Source: Leucobacter sp. UCMA 4100 (GTDB lineage Bacteria > Actinomycetota > Actinomycetes > Actinomycetales > Microbacteriaceae). From it: 64,000 bases of DNA. Position 1 is the stretch's first letter, and each line of letters begins with the position of its first letter. The stretch is from positions 806,001 to 870,000 of the forward strand of contig NZ_JAFEUS010000002.1 in assembly GCF_027853335.1 (NCBI RefSeq), written 5' to 3'. Below are positions 1 through 8,620 of this stretch, in pieces. A program made the translations under genes and the position numbers. The notes below the pieces were generated by a model. The model saw only the letters and a list, made by a program, of their open reading frames with translations, was not told the DNA's origin and searched no databases.

Positions 1-98
1 GGGGTGACTCCGCGTTCGGCGAGCGCCGCAACCCTGTCGGTAAGTTCGTGCTTGATCGCTGCTGCTGCAGCCGTTCCGTTGAGCAGGTTTGCGCTCAC
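1..98 (-). CDS. folD: FolD, methylenetetrahydrofolate dehydrogenase/cyclohydrolase, N-terminal fragment
   Basis: Only the first 32 codons lie in the window; the gene runs off the left edge. Reading the minus strand from a GTG at 98 gives a start like SANLLNGTAAAAIKHEL, then a segment ending in ERGVTP. This matches the FolD N-terminus (a short strand, a K-containing helix, then the RGVTPGL region). FolD interconverts 5,10-methylene-THF and 10-formyl-THF in the cytoplasm. The start lies 5 nt after the glyA stop, so the two are probably co-transcribed and translationally coupled. The call rests on a short stretch plus the typical glyA-folD neighbourhood. Confidence 0.8.
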   Translation of the reverse strand, partial: MSANLLNGTAAAAAIKHELTDRVAALAERGVT

Positions 99-103
99 GC
101 GGG

Positions 104-1387
104 CTACCAGTTCTCGAGGCCGGTGTAGAGCGGGAACGCCTCGACGAGCTTCTGCACGCGGGCAGCGAGCGCCGCCTTGTCAGCGCCCGGCTTGAGCGCC
201 TCAGCGATGATGTCGGCAACCTCGGTGAACTCGGCATCGCCGAAGCCGCGGGTCGCGAGGGCAGGGGTGCCGATGCGCAAACCGCTGGTCACCATTGGTG
301 GGCGCGGATCGAAGGGCACCGAGTTACGGTTCACGGTGATGCCGACCTCGTGCAGCGCATCTTCTGCCTGTTGGCCGTCCATCTCTGAGTTGCGCAGGTC
401 GACGAGCACGAGGTGCACATCGGTACCACCGGTGAGCAGATCGACACCGGCCTGCTTCATGTCGGGCTGGCTCAGGCGATCCGCCAAAATCTTCGCGCCC
501 GACAGGGTGCGCTCCTGACGGTTCTTGAACTCTGGCGATGCGGCGATCTTGAAGGCGGTTGCCTTCGCTGCGATCACGTGCATGAGCGGGCCGCCCTGCT
601 GGCCAGGGAACACGCTCGAGTTAATCTTCTTGAAGAGCTCGAGGTCGTTCGTGAGAATGAAGCCCGAGCGGGGGCCGCCGATGGTCTTGTGCACGGTCGA
701 CGAAACAACGTCGGCGTATGGCACAGGGTTCGGGTGCAGACCTGCGGCAACGAGGCCTGCGAAGTGCGCCATGTCGACCCAGAGCGTTGCGCCAACCTCG
801 TCGGCGATGGCGCGGAACTCGGCGAAGTCGAGCTGGCGGGGGTATGCCGACCAGCCGGCGATGATGACCTTGGGCTTGTGCTCGATGGCCTGCTTGCGCA
901 CCACGGCCATATCGATGAGCAGCGTCTCGGGGTCAACCTCGTACGAGACGACGTTGTAGAGCTTGCCCGAGAAGTTCAGGGGCATACCGTGCGTGAGGTG
1001 GCCGCCATGAGCGAGTTCGAGACCGAGAATGGTGTCGCCGGGCTCAGCGATTGACGAGAGCACCGCGGCGTTAGCCGAGGCACCCGAGTGGGGCTGCACG
1101 TTTGCGTACTTCGCACCGTAGAGCTCCTTGGCGCGATCACGCGCGAGGTTCTCGGCAACGTCAACGTATTCGCAACCACCGTAGTAGCGACGGCCGGGGT
1201 AACCCTCGGCGTACTTGTTCGTGAGCACAGACCCCTGGCTCTCGAGCACGGCGCGCGGCACGAAGTTCTCGCTCGCGATCATCTCGAGGGTATCGCGCTG
1301 GCGACCGAGCTCCTGCTCAAGTACCTTCGCAATTTCTGGGTCTACGACCGAGAGGGCGTCATTCATGAAATCGGGCTGGTTTGACAC
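104..1387 (-). CDS. glyA: Serine hydroxymethyltransferase
   Basis: This 427-aa PLP enzyme interconverts serine + THF and glycine + 5,10-methylene-THF. The PLP-binding lysine is K234 in [13 protein letters not shown], the ring-binding Asp is D205 in [13 protein letters not shown], and the N-terminal EMIASENF motif and the [15 protein letters not shown] loop are intact. Length is normal for the family. The start is a GTG at 1387, chosen because AAGGAGG lies just upstream on the minus strand. folD follows after 5 nt. The gene diverges from purU, another folate enzyme, and lies 5 kb from the glycine cleavage operon, so this end of the window is a C1 hub. Confidence 0.98.
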   Translation of the reverse strand: MSNQPDFMNDALSVVDPEIAKVLEQELGRQRDTLEMIASENFVPRAVLESQGSVLTNKYAEGYPGRRYYGGCEYVDVAENLARDRAKELYGAKYANVQPHSGASANAAVLSSIAEPGDTILGLELAHGGHLTHGMPLNFSGKLYNVVSYEVDPETLLIDMAVVRKQAIEHKPKVIIAGWSAYPRQLDFAEFRAIADEVGATLWVDMAHFAGLVAAGLHPNPVPYADVVSSTVHKTIGGPRSGFILTNDLELFKKINSSVFPGQQGGPLMHVIAAKATAFKIAASPEFKNRQERTLSGAKILADRLSQPDMKQAGVDLLTGGTDVHLVLVDLRNSEMDGQQAEDALHEVGITVNRNSVPFDPRPPMVTSGLRIGTPALATRGFGDAEFTEVADIIAEALKPGADKAALAARVQKLVEAFPLYTGLENW

Positions 1388-1567
1388 CAGGTTCCTCCTT
1401 ATAGTTTTCTCGCAACAATACGAGGTTCACTGACCCAGGCGAGCGGCCTTTATTTCATCGGTGTAGTCGCTCCCCGATGGTATCCATCTATACGCCAGTC
1501 ACGACCACCACAATCATACCCAAGCGCGCGGGGTGCTGCTATATGCGAGCCGTGTGCCTGCGGTGTC

Positions 1568-1581
1568 TACAATAGGTCGGG
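1568..1581 (+). promoter_or_regulatory. Leaderless promoter of purU (-10 TACAAT)
   Basis: TACAAT (1568-1573) is followed after 7 nt by the GTG at 1581. That is the expected -10 to transcription start distance, so transcript and translation probably start together. No good Shine-Dalgarno sequence precedes the GTG, and no clear -35 was found. This favours 1581 over the longer in-frame ORF that begins at 1533. Confidence 0.55.
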
Positions 1582-2489
1582 TGAACGCTTCAACCGATGC
1601 CCCCCGTCCCGCCGCAGCCCGCTCGCACACCCCAACCGAGTGGGTGCTCACGTTTTCTTGCGTTGACGGTCCGGGTATCGTGCACGACATCAGTGGTGCG
1701 GTCGTTCAGGCAAAGGGCAACATTCTCGAGAGCCAGCAGTTTGCGAGCCACGACACCGGCAAGTTTTTCATGCGTCTGCAGGTCGAAGCGACCGAGGCAG
1801 CCGACTCGTTTGAAGAGCGCTTTCGCAGTGCTATCACGAAGGTCGCCGACCACTTCGCGATGGATTGGGCCCTCGACGCCGTCGGCCGTCCCGTGCGCAC
1901 GCTCATTCTCGCGTCGAAGGCAACGCACTGCGTGAACGACCTCCTCTTCCGCAAGCACGGCGGCACCCTTCCCATCGAGGTGCCCCTCGTGCTCGCAAAC
2001 CACGAGACGCCCCGCGATATCAGCGAGTTCTACGGCGCCCCATTCGAGTCGCGCCCCGTGACCAACGCCGCCGAGAAGCAGGCCTTCGAAGATCGCGTGC
2101 GCGAGGTCGTCGCAGAGCACGACATCGAACTCGTGGTGCTCGCCCGCTACATGCAGATCCTGTCGCCCGAGCTCTGCGAGTTTCTCTCGGGCCGCGCCAT
2201 CAACATTCACCACTCGTTCCTGCCCGGGTTCAAGGGCGCCAACCCGTACCGTCAGGCGCACGAACGCGGGGTCAAGCTCGTGGGCGCGACCGCCCACTAC
2301 GTGACGACCGACCTTGACGAGGGGCCCATCATCGAGCAAGACGTGGCCCGCGTCGATCACGGCTACTCACCCGAGCAGCTCATGCAGTTGGGCCAGGACG
2401 AAGAGGCGCGTACCCTTCGCCGCGCGGTGCAGTGGTTTGCCGAGCGCCGCGTGCTGCTCGACGGCGACCGAACCGTCATCTTCCGCTAG
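1581..2489 (+). CDS. purU: Formyltetrahydrofolate deformylase
   Basis: This 302-aa cytoplasmic enzyme hydrolyses 10-formyl-THF to formate and THF, which balances C1 pools and supplies formate for purine synthesis. Residues ~20-95 form an N-terminal ACT domain (WVLTFSCVDGPGIVHDISG). Residues ~105-300 form the formyltransferase fold. The catalytic triad is visible as N208, H210 (AINIHHSFLPGFKG) and D246 (TTDLDEGPI). An in-frame extension to 1533 exists but has no start signal; the GTG at 1581 fits the leaderless promoter. It diverges from glyA. In glycine-fed cells PurU removes formyl-THF that would otherwise inhibit SHMT and the cleavage system. Confidence 0.96.
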   Translation: MNASTDAPRPAAARSHTPTEWVLTFSCVDGPGIVHDISGAVVQAKGNILESQQFASHDTGKFFMRLQVEATEAADSFEERFRSAITKVADHFAMDWALDAVGRPVRTLILASKATHCVNDLLFRKHGGTLPIEVPLVLANHETPRDISEFYGAPFESRPVTNAAEKQAFEDRVREVVAEHDIELVVLARYMQILSPELCEFLSGRAINIHHSFLPGFKGANPYRQAHERGVKLVGATAHYVTTDLDEGPIIEQDVARVDHGYSPEQLMQLGQDEEARTLRRAVQWFAERRVLLDGDRTVIFR

Positions 2490-2551
2490 CCCACCGCACC
2501 CGGGCCAGCACTCTCAGAATCTACTCCGATGCAAGGGATACACTTCATTTC

Positions 2552-2929
2552 GTGATCGAATCCGTACCTCAAACTCAGCGCTTACACGCGATCGTGTTCA
2601 CCACCCGTTCGGTGTGGCACCTCATCGCCGTCATTGCCGTTACCGTATGGGGTTTTACGGCTTGGAATCTGCCCATGCCCGGCATAGCCTTTGGCGTTGG
2701 CGCACTCGTGCTCTCAGTACTCCTCTGGGCTCTGTTCCTCTCACCGAGGCCCGCGCTCAAGGGCGTTGACCGCTTCGCCCAGAGCATGATCGAGCTGTTG
2801 CTCCTGGCCGTTGCCGTGGCAGCCGCCATCGACATGGGAGTGTCGTGGATCATCGCCGCAGCCTACGGCGTTATCGGCGCCGTGCTCGGCTTCATCGCGG
2901 GCTCGCAAGAGTCACACCGCACGGCCTAA
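2552..2929 (+). CDS. Small membrane protein, YrdB/DUF2568-like
   Basis: A 125-aa protein with about four hydrophobic segments (roughly residues 20-37, 40-62, 78-95 and 97-117) and a short polar C-terminus. The pattern, with FLSPRPAL between the helix pairs, resembles the YrdB/DUF2568 family of unknown function. I chose the GTG at 2552 because a TACACT -10-like hexamer (2539-2544) lies 7 nt upstream, as in other leaderless genes here. A longer ORF reaches back to 2432 but would add an arginine-rich stretch overlapping purU in another frame. It lies between purU and a peptidase, with no obvious link to either. Confidence 0.75.
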   Translation: MIESVPQTQRLHAIVFTTRSVWHLIAVIAVTVWGFTAWNLPMPGIAFGVGALVLSVLLWALFLSPRPALKGVDRFAQSMIELLLLAVAVAAAIDMGVSWIIAAAYGVIGAVLGFIAGSQESHRTA

Positions 2930-3016
2930 CACACGCTGCAGGCCTCTCGTCCCGTGGTTTGAGAGGGTATCAACAGCGGTGCCACACGCACCCGTTCCAT
3001 GCGATAGCGTTATCGC

Positions 3017-4354
3017 ATGGAGAAAGATCTGACCCCAAGGCCCGGTATCGCAGATCGCCTCTCGGCGATGATTCAATTGCCCACGGTCTCGGCAGAACGT
3101 GAGACACGTGGCTTTGAACCGTTCGAAGCGTTTGAGGCGCTCATTGCAGAGCTCTACCCGCTCGTGCACGAAAAGCTGAGCCGCGAAAAAATCACCGACC
3201 TCGGTCTCCTGTACTTCTGGCAGGGCAGCGACGAATCGCTCGACCCCGCCGTGCTCATGGCGCACTACGACGTGGTTCCGGTCGACGAGAACGACGACTG
3301 GACCTACCCGCCCTTCGAGGGGCGCATCACCGACGGCTGGGTGTACGGCCGCGGCGCGCTCGATGACAAGGGCCCGCTCGTCGTTGTTCTCGATGCCGTC
3401 GAGAACCTGCTCGCTTCGGGCTTCACGCCGCGCCGCAGCGTCTACCTCTCATTCGGAGGCGACGAAGAGGTGCACGGCAACGCCGCCAAGGTCATCTCAC
3501 AGGCCCTGCACGAGCGCGGGGTCACCCCATGGCTCGTCATCGACGAGGGCGGCGCGGTCGTCGACCCTCCCCTGCCGTTCCTCAAGGGCGACGCCGCCAT
3601 GATCGGTGTCGCCGAAAAGGGCATCGCGACGGTTCGCCTCTCGGCGTTCAGCCAGGGCGGTCACGCCTCAACGCCGAAGGGCCTCACCGCGGTGAGCCGG
3701 GTAACCCGAGCGGTCAACCGGCTACAGCCAAGCACCTTCGCCTCGCGGGCTCCCGAGGGCGTCATTCGCATGCTTGAGGCGTTCGCTCGCAAGGCGCCCG
3801 CGCGCTTCGCAGCCCCGCTTCGCCAGCTCGCGGCGCATCCGAAGGTAGCGGCACGCGTGCTCACCGCTGCGGGCGGCGAGATGCCCGCCATGGTGCGCAC
3901 CACCATCTCACCGACCATGCTCTCTGGCGGCACCGCCCACAACGTGCTGCCCTCAGCTGCGAGTGCGATCGTCAACCTGCGGATCGCCCTCGGCGAGACC
4001 GTCGAGAGCACCGTGCGCCGCGTGCGTGCGCAGGTGCGTGATCCGCTCATCACGGTCGAACTCGTTGAGGGTAGTGACCCGTCGCCAGAGTCGGCCACCG
4101 ATAACGAGCAGTTTGCGTTGATCGAGCAGGCCATCGGCGTCTCACACCCCGGCACGCAGCCGGTGCCCTACCTCGTTATGGCTGCAACCGACTCACGCTG
4201 GTTCCACCGCTTCGCCCCCGCCGTATATCGCTTCGCGCCGCTCAAAATGACCGCGGCGCAACGCGCGACGATCCACGCGGTTGACGAGCAGGTTGAGGTC
4301 GCCGAGCTCGAGCGCGGCGAAGTGTTTCACCGATCTCTCATCAAGGGGCTGTAA
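3017..4354 (+). CDS. M20-family metallopeptidase/dipeptidase
   Basis: This 445-aa zinc peptidase probably cleaves a dipeptide or N-acyl amino acid. M20 signatures are intact: H83 and D85 in MAHYDVVPV, bridging D116 in YGRGALDDKG, general base E150 and metal ligand E151 in GGDEEVHGN. The dimerisation domain spans about 185-310 (GGHASTPKG). A C-terminal WFHRFAP supplies a likely last histidine ligand. The architecture is closest to the carboxypeptidase-S/PM20D-like branch. The ATG at 3017 follows TAGCGT (3005-3010) by 6 nt. The next gene starts inside its stop codon (TAATG), so peptidase and MFS transporter form one unit, perhaps peptide hydrolysis with export or import of the product. The exact substrate is unknown. 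Confidence 0.9.
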   Translation: MEKDLTPRPGIADRLSAMIQLPTVSAERETRGFEPFEAFEALIAELYPLVHEKLSREKITDLGLLYFWQGSDESLDPAVLMAHYDVVPVDENDDWTYPPFEGRITDGWVYGRGALDDKGPLVVVLDAVENLLASGFTPRRSVYLSFGGDEEVHGNAAKVISQALHERGVTPWLVIDEGGAVVDPPLPFLKGDAAMIGVAEKGIATVRLSAFSQGGHASTPKGLTAVSRVTRAVNRLQPSTFASRAPEGVIRMLEAFARKAPARFAAPLRQLAAHPKVAARVLTAAGGEMPAMVRTTISPTMLSGGTAHNVLPSAASAIVNLRIALGETVESTVRRVRAQVRDPLITVELVEGSDPSPESATDNEQFALIEQAIGVSHPGTQPVPYLVMAATDSRWFHRFAPAVYRFAPLKMTAAQRATIHAVDEQVEVAELERGEVFHRSLIKGL

Positions 4355-5814
4355 TGCAAAAGTCACGAATCACGCTAGGAGCGCTCGCCGGTGTTGTCGG
4401 GTTTCTCGCCTTCGTAGAGTTTACGTCGGGCGTGATTCAGGGCTACTACACCCCCATGCTCACCGATATCGCCAGGCACCTGGGCGTTAATGACGCCGAC
4501 GTGAACTGGCTCGAGGGCTCGCAGCTCATGCTGTCGGCCCTCGTCGTGCCCGCATTCGCGAAGCTCGGCGACATGGTTGGCCACAAGCGAATGCTCCTGT
4601 GGTCGACCGCCATCACCGCGATTGCGACGCTCGCTTTGCCGTTCACAGACTCGTTCTGGCTCTTTCTCGCAGCCTGGGCGCTGCAGGGCGTCTACGTCGT
4701 GTGGTTGCCGCTCGAGATCGCCCTCATCTGGTCGCGCACGCGCGGCACCGAGGGGTCGTCGCTGCTCACCGCGAAGGCGGCGGGTCTGCTCGTCGCTGCC
4801 CTCGAGGGTGGCGCCATCATCGGAGCGCTCGTGGGTGGCATGCTCATCGATTCGCTGCCGCTCATGTGGGTGCTGCTCATCCCTGGTCTGCTCGTTGTCG
4901 CCTGTTTCGTCGTCGTGTTCTTCGGCGTGAAAGAGTCGCCCGTCAAGACCGGCGGCGTGCTCGACTTCCAGGGCCTCGTGCTCATCAGCCTCGCGCTTAT
5001 CGCGTTCACGGGCGGGCTCAGCCTGCTGCGCCTCAACGGCCCCGATAGTCTCGCGGCCTGGGCCGTGACGCTGCTCGGCGTGCTGCTCATCGTGCCCTTC
5101 GTGCTCGTCGAACTGCGCAAGGATGATCCGCTCATTGACGTGCGCATGTTCCGCTCACCGAGCCTCGCCCCCGTGTTCCTCACCGCCGGCCTCTTTGGCG
5201 TGAGCGTACTCGGCGCGCAGGCCCCGCTTTCGACCTACGCTCGCACCGACCCGACCGTGTATGGCTACGGGCTCGGCACTGCTGGCTTCGCGACCTCGCT
5301 GCTCATCGGCATGTACCTCATCGGCATGATTGTGGGCGCGCTCGTATTCCCGAAGGTTGCGAGGGCGATCACCCCGCGCAACACCCTCATCATCGCGGCC
5401 TGCCTCGTCGGCATCGGCTACCTACTCTTCGTGCCGCTGCACTCGAGCTACTTGCAGGTGACGACGAACATGTTCATCGCGGGCATCGGCTCGGGCGCGC
5501 TCGTCGCGGCGCTCCCCTCGGCCGCCGCTGCCGCCGCGCCACCCACCCAAACGGGTGTGGCCACCGGCCTCACGAACTCGGTCAAGACCGTCGGCGGCGC
5601 GATCGCCTCTGCCATGTTCGGCATCGCCCTCATCAGCGGAACCTCGGGCGGCACCGCAGGCTCCTTCACCGGTTACCTCACCGTGTGGATCATCTGCGGC
5701 GTCACCGCCCTCATCGCCGCCGCGCTGCTGCTCTTCGTCCCGAAGACGGCTTTCCAGGACCCGGCGGCGCTGCTCGCCGAGGCCGCTGAGCAGGCCGAGC
5801 CCGCCGACCACTAG
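4354..5814 (+). CDS. MFS transporter, DHA2-like (14 TM)
   Basis: A 486-aa polytopic membrane protein with about 14 predicted helices. Residues ~68-80 carry the MFS loop 2-3 motif (KLGDMVGHKRMLL). Length and the helix-rich C-terminus fit the DHA2 drug:proton antiporter group rather than 12-TM families. Its ATG overlaps the stop of the M20 peptidase by one base, with AGGGG just upstream, so translation is coupled. The pairing suggests transport of a compound related to the peptidase substrate, but the annotation cannot separate drug export from metabolite export. Confidence 0.88.
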   Translation: MQKSRITLGALAGVVGFLAFVEFTSGVIQGYYTPMLTDIARHLGVNDADVNWLEGSQLMLSALVVPAFAKLGDMVGHKRMLLWSTAITAIATLALPFTDSFWLFLAAWALQGVYVVWLPLEIALIWSRTRGTEGSSLLTAKAAGLLVAALEGGAIIGALVGGMLIDSLPLMWVLLIPGLLVVACFVVVFFGVKESPVKTGGVLDFQGLVLISLALIAFTGGLSLLRLNGPDSLAAWAVTLLGVLLIVPFVLVELRKDDPLIDVRMFRSPSLAPVFLTAGLFGVSVLGAQAPLSTYARTDPTVYGYGLGTAGFATSLLIGMYLIGMIVGALVFPKVARAITPRNTLIIAACLVGIGYLLFVPLHSSYLQVTTNMFIAGIGSGALVAALPSAAAAAAPPTQTGVATGLTNSVKTVGGAIASAMFGIALISGTSGGTAGSFTGYLTVWIICGVTALIAAALLLFVPKTAFQDPAALLAEAAEQAEPADH

Positions 5815-5889
5815 CCGAGCCTGCCGCCCACCAGCCCAGCCCACCAAGCTGACCCGCCACCCCGGTGGCCCTGCAAAGGAGAACAACTC

Positions 5890-6279
5890 GTGAGTCAGCG
5901 CATCATCGTGAGCGCAGTCGTCATGCACAACGCCGACGGAAACATCCTGCACGTGCGCAAACGCGGCACCTCAAAACTCATGCTGCCAGGAGGCAAACCT
6001 GAGCCGGGCGAATCTTTCGCTGCGGCAGCCATGCGCGAGTTTGCTGAAGAACTCGGCGGATCACTCAGCCCTGAGCACCTCACCGAGGTCGGCACCTTCC
6101 GTGCTCCCGCCGCAAACGAGGCGGGTTTCGAGGTCGAGGGTCATGTCTTCGCGCACCCCCTCATCGACTTCGCAGGCCCCGACGCCGAGATTGAACACCT
6201 CGAGTGGGTCAACCCGGCCCGCCGTGACGACGAGATCGCGGCCATGAGCCAGGCGGTTATGGGCGCGCTCGCGGCGTAG
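5890..6279 (+). CDS. NUDIX hydrolase
   Basis: A 129-aa nucleotide-diphosphate hydrolase. The NUDIX box is complete: G35-x5-E41-x7-R49-E50-F-x-E53-E54-x-G56, which binds the catalytic Mg2+. The start is a GTG at 5890 after a strong AAGGAGAA. The small single-domain form is typical of MutT-like or ADP-ribose-type enzymes; the substrate cannot be told from sequence. It follows the MFS gene by 75 nt on the same strand and may be co-transcribed with it. Confidence 0.93.
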   Translation: MSQRIIVSAVVMHNADGNILHVRKRGTSKLMLPGGKPEPGESFAAAAMREFAEELGGSLSPEHLTEVGTFRAPAANEAGFEVEGHVFAHPLIDFAGPDAEIEHLEWVNPARRDDEIAAMSQAVMGALAA

Positions 6280-6708
6280 GTGTGCGGCTGGCGCGCTCCC
6301 GGTATGGGCGCGTTGCGGGAGCACTCACGGCAGAGGCGTGTGGCTGGCGCACTCTGGGCAGATGCGAGTGTGGTGCCCCGGAGCGGCGCCTTGGCGCCTG
6401 AAAAGGGCGGCGGCGCTTTGCGCCGTCTGTTATTCCCTTTCCGCCTGGGCCCTGGGGTGGTGGCACGCTTGCCGCGCCCTAGCCTGGCCTGCCCTGCCCA
6501 GCCCTGGCCTGCCTGTATGCCTAGGTTTCCCGGCAGATATGCCTGCCAGACCCATGTTTCAGTCCAGCTGGCCCCTGCACCACGAAATTGTTTGCACTTT
6601 TGGGCCAAAAACGGGCGAAAAGCACCGAAAAGTGCAAACAATTTCGCGATTCAAGCTCTCCAGGCCCAAATCCAAGCCATAACCCGGCACCGGAGCCAGC
6701 CGGCCCCC
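6280..6708. other. Gene-free interval between convergent NUDIX and sdaA genes
   Basis: No convincing gene is present on either strand. The left part (about 6255-6365) has two imperfect copies of a ~50-bp segment containing ATGGGCGCG and GTGTGGCTGGCGC. The middle (6470-6545) is pyrimidine-biased low-complexity sequence (CCTGGCCTGCC repeats). The right part carries the long inverted repeat at 6583-6646. ORFs over this stretch are arginine/proline-rich and look like chance readings. Confidence 0.6.
6583..6646. repeat. Palindromic element A, copy 1
   Basis: Two perfect 19-bp arms, 6583-6601 (CGAAATTGTTTGCACTTTT) and 6628-6646, enclose a 26-nt loop that starts GGGCC. A second copy with the same arms and a related loop lies at 41239-41304. 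The A/T-rich arms stand out from the surrounding GC-rich DNA. It sits between two convergent genes, so it could act as a bidirectional terminator, but repeated sequence identity suggests a dispersed element. Confidence 0.85.
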
Positions 6709-8121
6709 TTAACACTCAATAACGTTGACCGCGAGGCCGCCCATCGCCGTTTCCTTGTACTTCGACGACATGTCCTTACCGGTCTCACGCATCGTGATGA
6801 TGACCTCGTCGAGGGTGACGTGGTGATCACCGTCACCCATGAGGGCCATCTTTGCGGCGTTGATGGCCTTTGATGCGGCGATCGCGTTGCGTTCGATGCA
6901 CGGGATCTGCACGAGCCCACCGATCGGGTCGCAGGTGAGGCCGAGGTTGTGTTCCATCGCGATCTCGGCCGCATTTTCGACCTGCTGCGGGGATCCGCCG
7001 AGTACCTGCGCAAGGCCCGCTGCCGCCATCGATGAGGCTGATCCGACCTCGCCCTGGCAGCCCACCTCGGCACCCGAGATCGAGGCCTGTTCCTTGTACA
7101 GCACGCCGACGGCTCCGGCCGCGAGCAAGAAGTCGGCGATCACGGCCTGCTTCTCTTCTTCGTTCCAGGTTCGCGCGCCCGGCGTGTAGTGGGTTGCGTA
7201 GAAGAGCACCGCGGGAATGATGCCGGCGGCGCCGTTCGTTGGGGCGGTCACGACACGGCCACCCGTCGCGTTCTCTTCGTTGACGGCGAGGGCAACAAGG
7301 TTGACCCATTCCTGCCAGAAGATCGGGTTGCGGTCGGGATCGCTCTCTGAGAGCTTGCGGTGCCATTCCGGGGCGCGGCGACGCACGTTCAGGCCGCCGG
7401 GCAGCACGCCGGTGCGCGTGAGCGCCGCGTCCTTGCAGCCCTCCATGACGCGCCAAATGTGGGTGAGGCCCTCGCGCACCTCGGTCTCGTCACGCTTGAC
7501 GAGCTCGTTGGCGAGCATGACGCTCGCGAAGGTCATGTCGTTGCGTTCGCAGTGCTCGAGCAGCTCAGCCCCGGTGGTAAACGGGAAGGGCTTTTCGTTC
7601 ACGGCCTCCTCAAGGCGGTCAGCCACGACGTCTTCGGTGCCTTCGCGCACGATAAAGCCGCCGCCTACCGAGAAGTAGGTTTCGTCGAGCAGGGTCTCGC
7701 CGCGCTCATCGAAGGCTTTGAAGGTCATGCCGTTCGTGTGAAAAGGCAGCACGGTGAGCGGCCTCTGCGTCATGTCTTCGATGCGAAAGTCAATGAGTGT
7801 CGGTGCTGGGGCGACCCTGTCGCCGAGCCGTACAACCCCGGTCTGCTGCATGCGTTCGAGGGCGACTTCGACCTCGTCGGGTAGCACGGTATCGGGGGCG
7901 TAGCCTTCAAGTCCGAGCATCACGGCGGTGAAGGTGCCGTGGCCCGCGCCGGTTGCGGCAAGTGAGCCGTACAAGTCAACGGCGATTGCTGTGGTGGTTT
8001 CGAGAGCGCCTTTGCTCTCAAGGTGCTGAGCGAACGTTTGCGCTGCTCGCATCGGGCCTACCGTGTGAGAGCTGGATGGGCCGATGCCCACTTTAAAAAG
8101 GTCAAACACGCTAACTGCCAT
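6709..8121 (-). CDS. sdaA: L-serine ammonia-lyase, iron-sulfur type, single chain
   Basis: This 470-aa enzyme deaminates L-serine to pyruvate and ammonia with a [4Fe-4S] cluster. The beta-type domain comes first ([15 protein letters not shown] at 13-27), then the alpha-type domain. Likely cluster ligands are C355 ([13 protein letters not shown]), C397 (LTCDPIGG) and C408 (IPCIERN). The protein ends in cysteine (C470, NVIEC), matching the tail Cys that occupies the cluster in structurally known bacterial enzymes. The ATG at 8121 is preceded by GAGGTGAGGG. It is the last gene after gcvP-gcvT-gcvH, but a terminator-like hairpin separates it from gcvH. It completes a glycine to serine to pyruvate route with GlyA. 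Confidence 0.97.
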   Translation of the reverse strand: MAVSVFDLFKVGIGPSSSHTVGPMRAAQTFAQHLESKGALETTTAIAVDLYGSLAATGAGHGTFTAVMLGLEGYAPDTVLPDEVEVALERMQQTGVVRLGDRVAPAPTLIDFRIEDMTQRPLTVLPFHTNGMTFKAFDERGETLLDETYFSVGGGFIVREGTEDVVADRLEEAVNEKPFPFTTGAELLEHCERNDMTFASVMLANELVKRDETEVREGLTHIWRVMEGCKDAALTRTGVLPGGLNVRRRAPEWHRKLSESDPDRNPIFWQEWVNLVALAVNEENATGGRVVTAPTNGAAGIIPAVLFYATHYTPGARTWNEEEKQAVIADFLLAAGAVGVLYKEQASISGAEVGCQGEVGSASSMAAAGLAQVLGGSPQQVENAAEIAMEHNLGLTCDPIGGLVQIPCIERNAIAASKAINAAKMALMGDGDHHVTLDEVIITMRETGKDMSSKYKETAMGGLAVNVIEC

Positions 8122-8167
8122 GGTCCCTCACCTCGCTGTCATTAGGGAATGGGTATCAGAAAAGAAA

Positions 8168-8198
8168 GAGGCCGGGGCGACGTACACCCCGGCCTCTG
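8168..8198 (-). terminator. Intrinsic terminator/attenuator between gcvH and sdaA
   Basis: An 11-bp perfect stem (8168-8178 with 8188-8198, GGCCGGGG core) and 9-nt loop are followed on the minus strand by a T-rich stretch (TTCTTTTCT). It should end or reduce transcription after gcvH, so sdaA would depend on read-through or its own promoter. Confidence 0.75.
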
Positions 8199-8206
8199 GG
8201 GGCTCG

Positions 8207-8572
8207 TTAGAGCTGCGCTTCGTACTCTGAAGCCGAGAGCAGCGGGCCTTCGCTCGCTACCTCAACCTGGAAGAGCCAGTTGGCGTAGGGATCTTCGTTG
8301 ACGAGGCCGGGCTCGTCTTCGAGGGCCTCGTTGATCGCGGTGACCTTGCCGGTCACGGGTGAGAAGAGATCTGAAACCGACTTCGTCGATTCGATCTCGC
8401 CACACACCTCACCAGCGGTCACCTCGTCGCCGACCTCTGGCAGCTCGACGTAAACGACCTCGCCAAGCGCGTCTGCGGCGTGGCGGGTGATGCCGATGTT
8501 GGCGGGTGAGGCCTCGTCGATCCACTCGTGCTCAGCGCTGTAGCGAAGGTTTTCGGGAAGGTTCTGGGTCAT
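8207..8572 (-). CDS. gcvH: Glycine cleavage system H protein
   Basis: A 121-aa lipoyl carrier that shuttles the aminomethyl group between the P, T and L proteins. The lipoylated lysine is K64 in [15 protein letters not shown]. Length and the [10 protein letters not shown]-terminus are typical. It lies 48 nt after gcvT and is part of the riboswitch-controlled operon. No L-protein (lipoamide dehydrogenase) or lipoylation gene is in the window, so these are supplied from elsewhere. Confidence 0.98.
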   Translation of the reverse strand: MTQNLPENLRYSAEHEWIDEASPANIGITRHAADALGEVVYVELPEVGDEVTAGEVCGEIESTKSVSDLFSPVTGKVTAINEALEDEPGLVNEDPYANWLFQVEVASEGPLLSASEYEAQL

Positions 8573-8620
8573 GGTTTCTCTTTCTCTACGATTTTGGTAA
8601 AAGGATATGAAGTGTGCGGG

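Noticed and set aside
413-1054. Long plus-strand ORFs opposite glyA and other genes
   Set aside because: These are mirror frames of well-supported genes in GC-rich DNA, without ribosome sites or recognisable motifs.
1388-1532. A folate or other riboswitch in front of glyA
   Set aside because: I could not match the leader to the THF or glycine aptamer cores. Only a GC-rich region and a strong ribosome site are evident.
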